Source: Bacillota bacterium (GTDB lineage Bacteria > Bacillota > Dethiobacteria > DTU022 > UBA8154). Taken from it: a stretch of DNA of 7,461 nt. The notes beneath the pieces are model-generated. The model did no database searches, was not told the origin of the DNA, and saw only the letters and a program-made list of their open reading frames with translations. The stretch covers positions 6,075 through 13,535 of the forward strand of contig DLUO01000104.1 of the NCBI GenBank assembly GCA_003444595.1, given 5' to 3'. Both the position numbers and the translations under genes were made by a program. Of the stretch, positions 7,129 through 7,461 are shown piece by piece (the first letter of the stretch is position 1; every line of letters begins with the position of its first letter).

Positions 7129-7461
7129 TTGGAAAGTGCGGATCAGATAATGACGCTGAATGAAAAACTAAACCAATACTTTTCCGGCAGGGTCGTGCGC
7201 AAGGACCTGACGCAAAAGATTAAGGAAGGGGCCAATGTCCCTGTTTATGTGCTGGAGTACTTGCTGGGGATGTACTGTGCCACTGATGATGAGGAAAGTA
7301 TTAAGGATGGTGTGGAGAGGGTAAAACAGATTCTGGCGGAGAACTTTGTCCGTCCTGACGAAGCGGAAAAGGTAAAGTCCAGGATCCGCGAAATTGGCCA
7401 GTATACCGTTATCGACAAGCTTACAGTTGTGCTTAACCCGAAGTTCAACCTGATAACTTAA
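7129..7461 (+). CDS. brxL: BrxL N-terminal fragment, stops early
   Basis: This frame encodes about 110 residues from TTG 7129. It closely resembles the N-terminus of BrxL as I recall it: LNEKLNQYFSGRVVRKDLTQ, then VPVYVLEYLLGMYCATDDEES, VKSRIREIGQY and VIDKLTVVLN. Full BrxL is roughly 650-700 residues, with a central AAA+ ATPase and a Lon-like C-terminal domain; neither is present here. Similarity appears to hold up to VVLNPK, then the tail FNLIT is followed by a TAA at 7459-7461, the last bases of the window. Causes could be a nonsense mutation, a frameshift, an insertion or deletion at about 7440, a split gene, or a contig or assembly boundary; the sequence beyond the edge would decide. An alternative start is GTG 7120, giving 113 residues. 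Confidence 0.82.
   Translation: MESADQIMTLNEKLNQYFSGRVVRKDLTQKIKEGANVPVYVLEYLLGMYCATDDEESIKDGVERVKQILAENFVRPDEAEKVKSRIREIGQYTVIDKLTVVLNPKFNLIT

Noticed and set aside
7420..7461. Possible inverted repeat or insertion-sequence edge explaining the brxL stop.
   Set aside because: No inverted repeat end or target duplication can be recognised in the few bases after the BrxL-like similarity; downstream sequence is needed.

Overview
The window holds most of a type 1 BREX (bacteriophage exclusion) operon, all on the + strand and tightly packed. In order it contains the last 41 codons of brxC, a full pglX (methyltransferase), a two-gene MNT/HEPN toxin-antitoxin pair, a full pglZ (phosphatase-fold protein), and the 5' end of brxL. 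The brxL frame stops at about 110 codons, exactly at the window edge. The brxC-pglX-pglZ-brxL order is the canonical type 1 order; the MNT/HEPN pair is an insertion between pglX and pglZ. No gene-free stretch exceeds about 40 bases. I see no RNA gene, insertion sequence, CRISPR array or convincing terminator.

The organism is probably a Bacillota, most likely of clostridial type. Evidence is the strong GGAGG-type ribosome binding sites before nearly every gene, the use of GTG and probably TTG starts, and coding DNA of moderate G+C that is rich in AAA/GAA codons. This is an inference from composition and signals; I cannot name a genus. Defence loci move horizontally, so the locus itself is weak taxonomic evidence.

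By family knowledge, BrxC (ATPase), PglX (adenine-N6 methyltransferase) and PglZ act with other Brx proteins to methylate one strand of a non-palindromic site in host DNA and to stop replication of unmethylated phage DNA. BrxL is an AAA+ protein with a Lon-like domain that is part of defence in several systems. The embedded pair has every catalytic signature of a type VII toxin-antitoxin system: an intact GSX10DXD in the MntA-like antitoxin and an intact RX4HXY in the HEPN RNase. It could act as an addiction module or as a back-up abortive response if BREX fails.

Three things deserve a second look: the apparent truncation of brxL; the abrupt AT-rich block (about 1735-2930) inside pglX, which coincides with the likely target-recognition domain and contains an A9 run; and the toxin-antitoxin pair within the core operon, with a perfect TATAAT overlapping the pglX stop codon.
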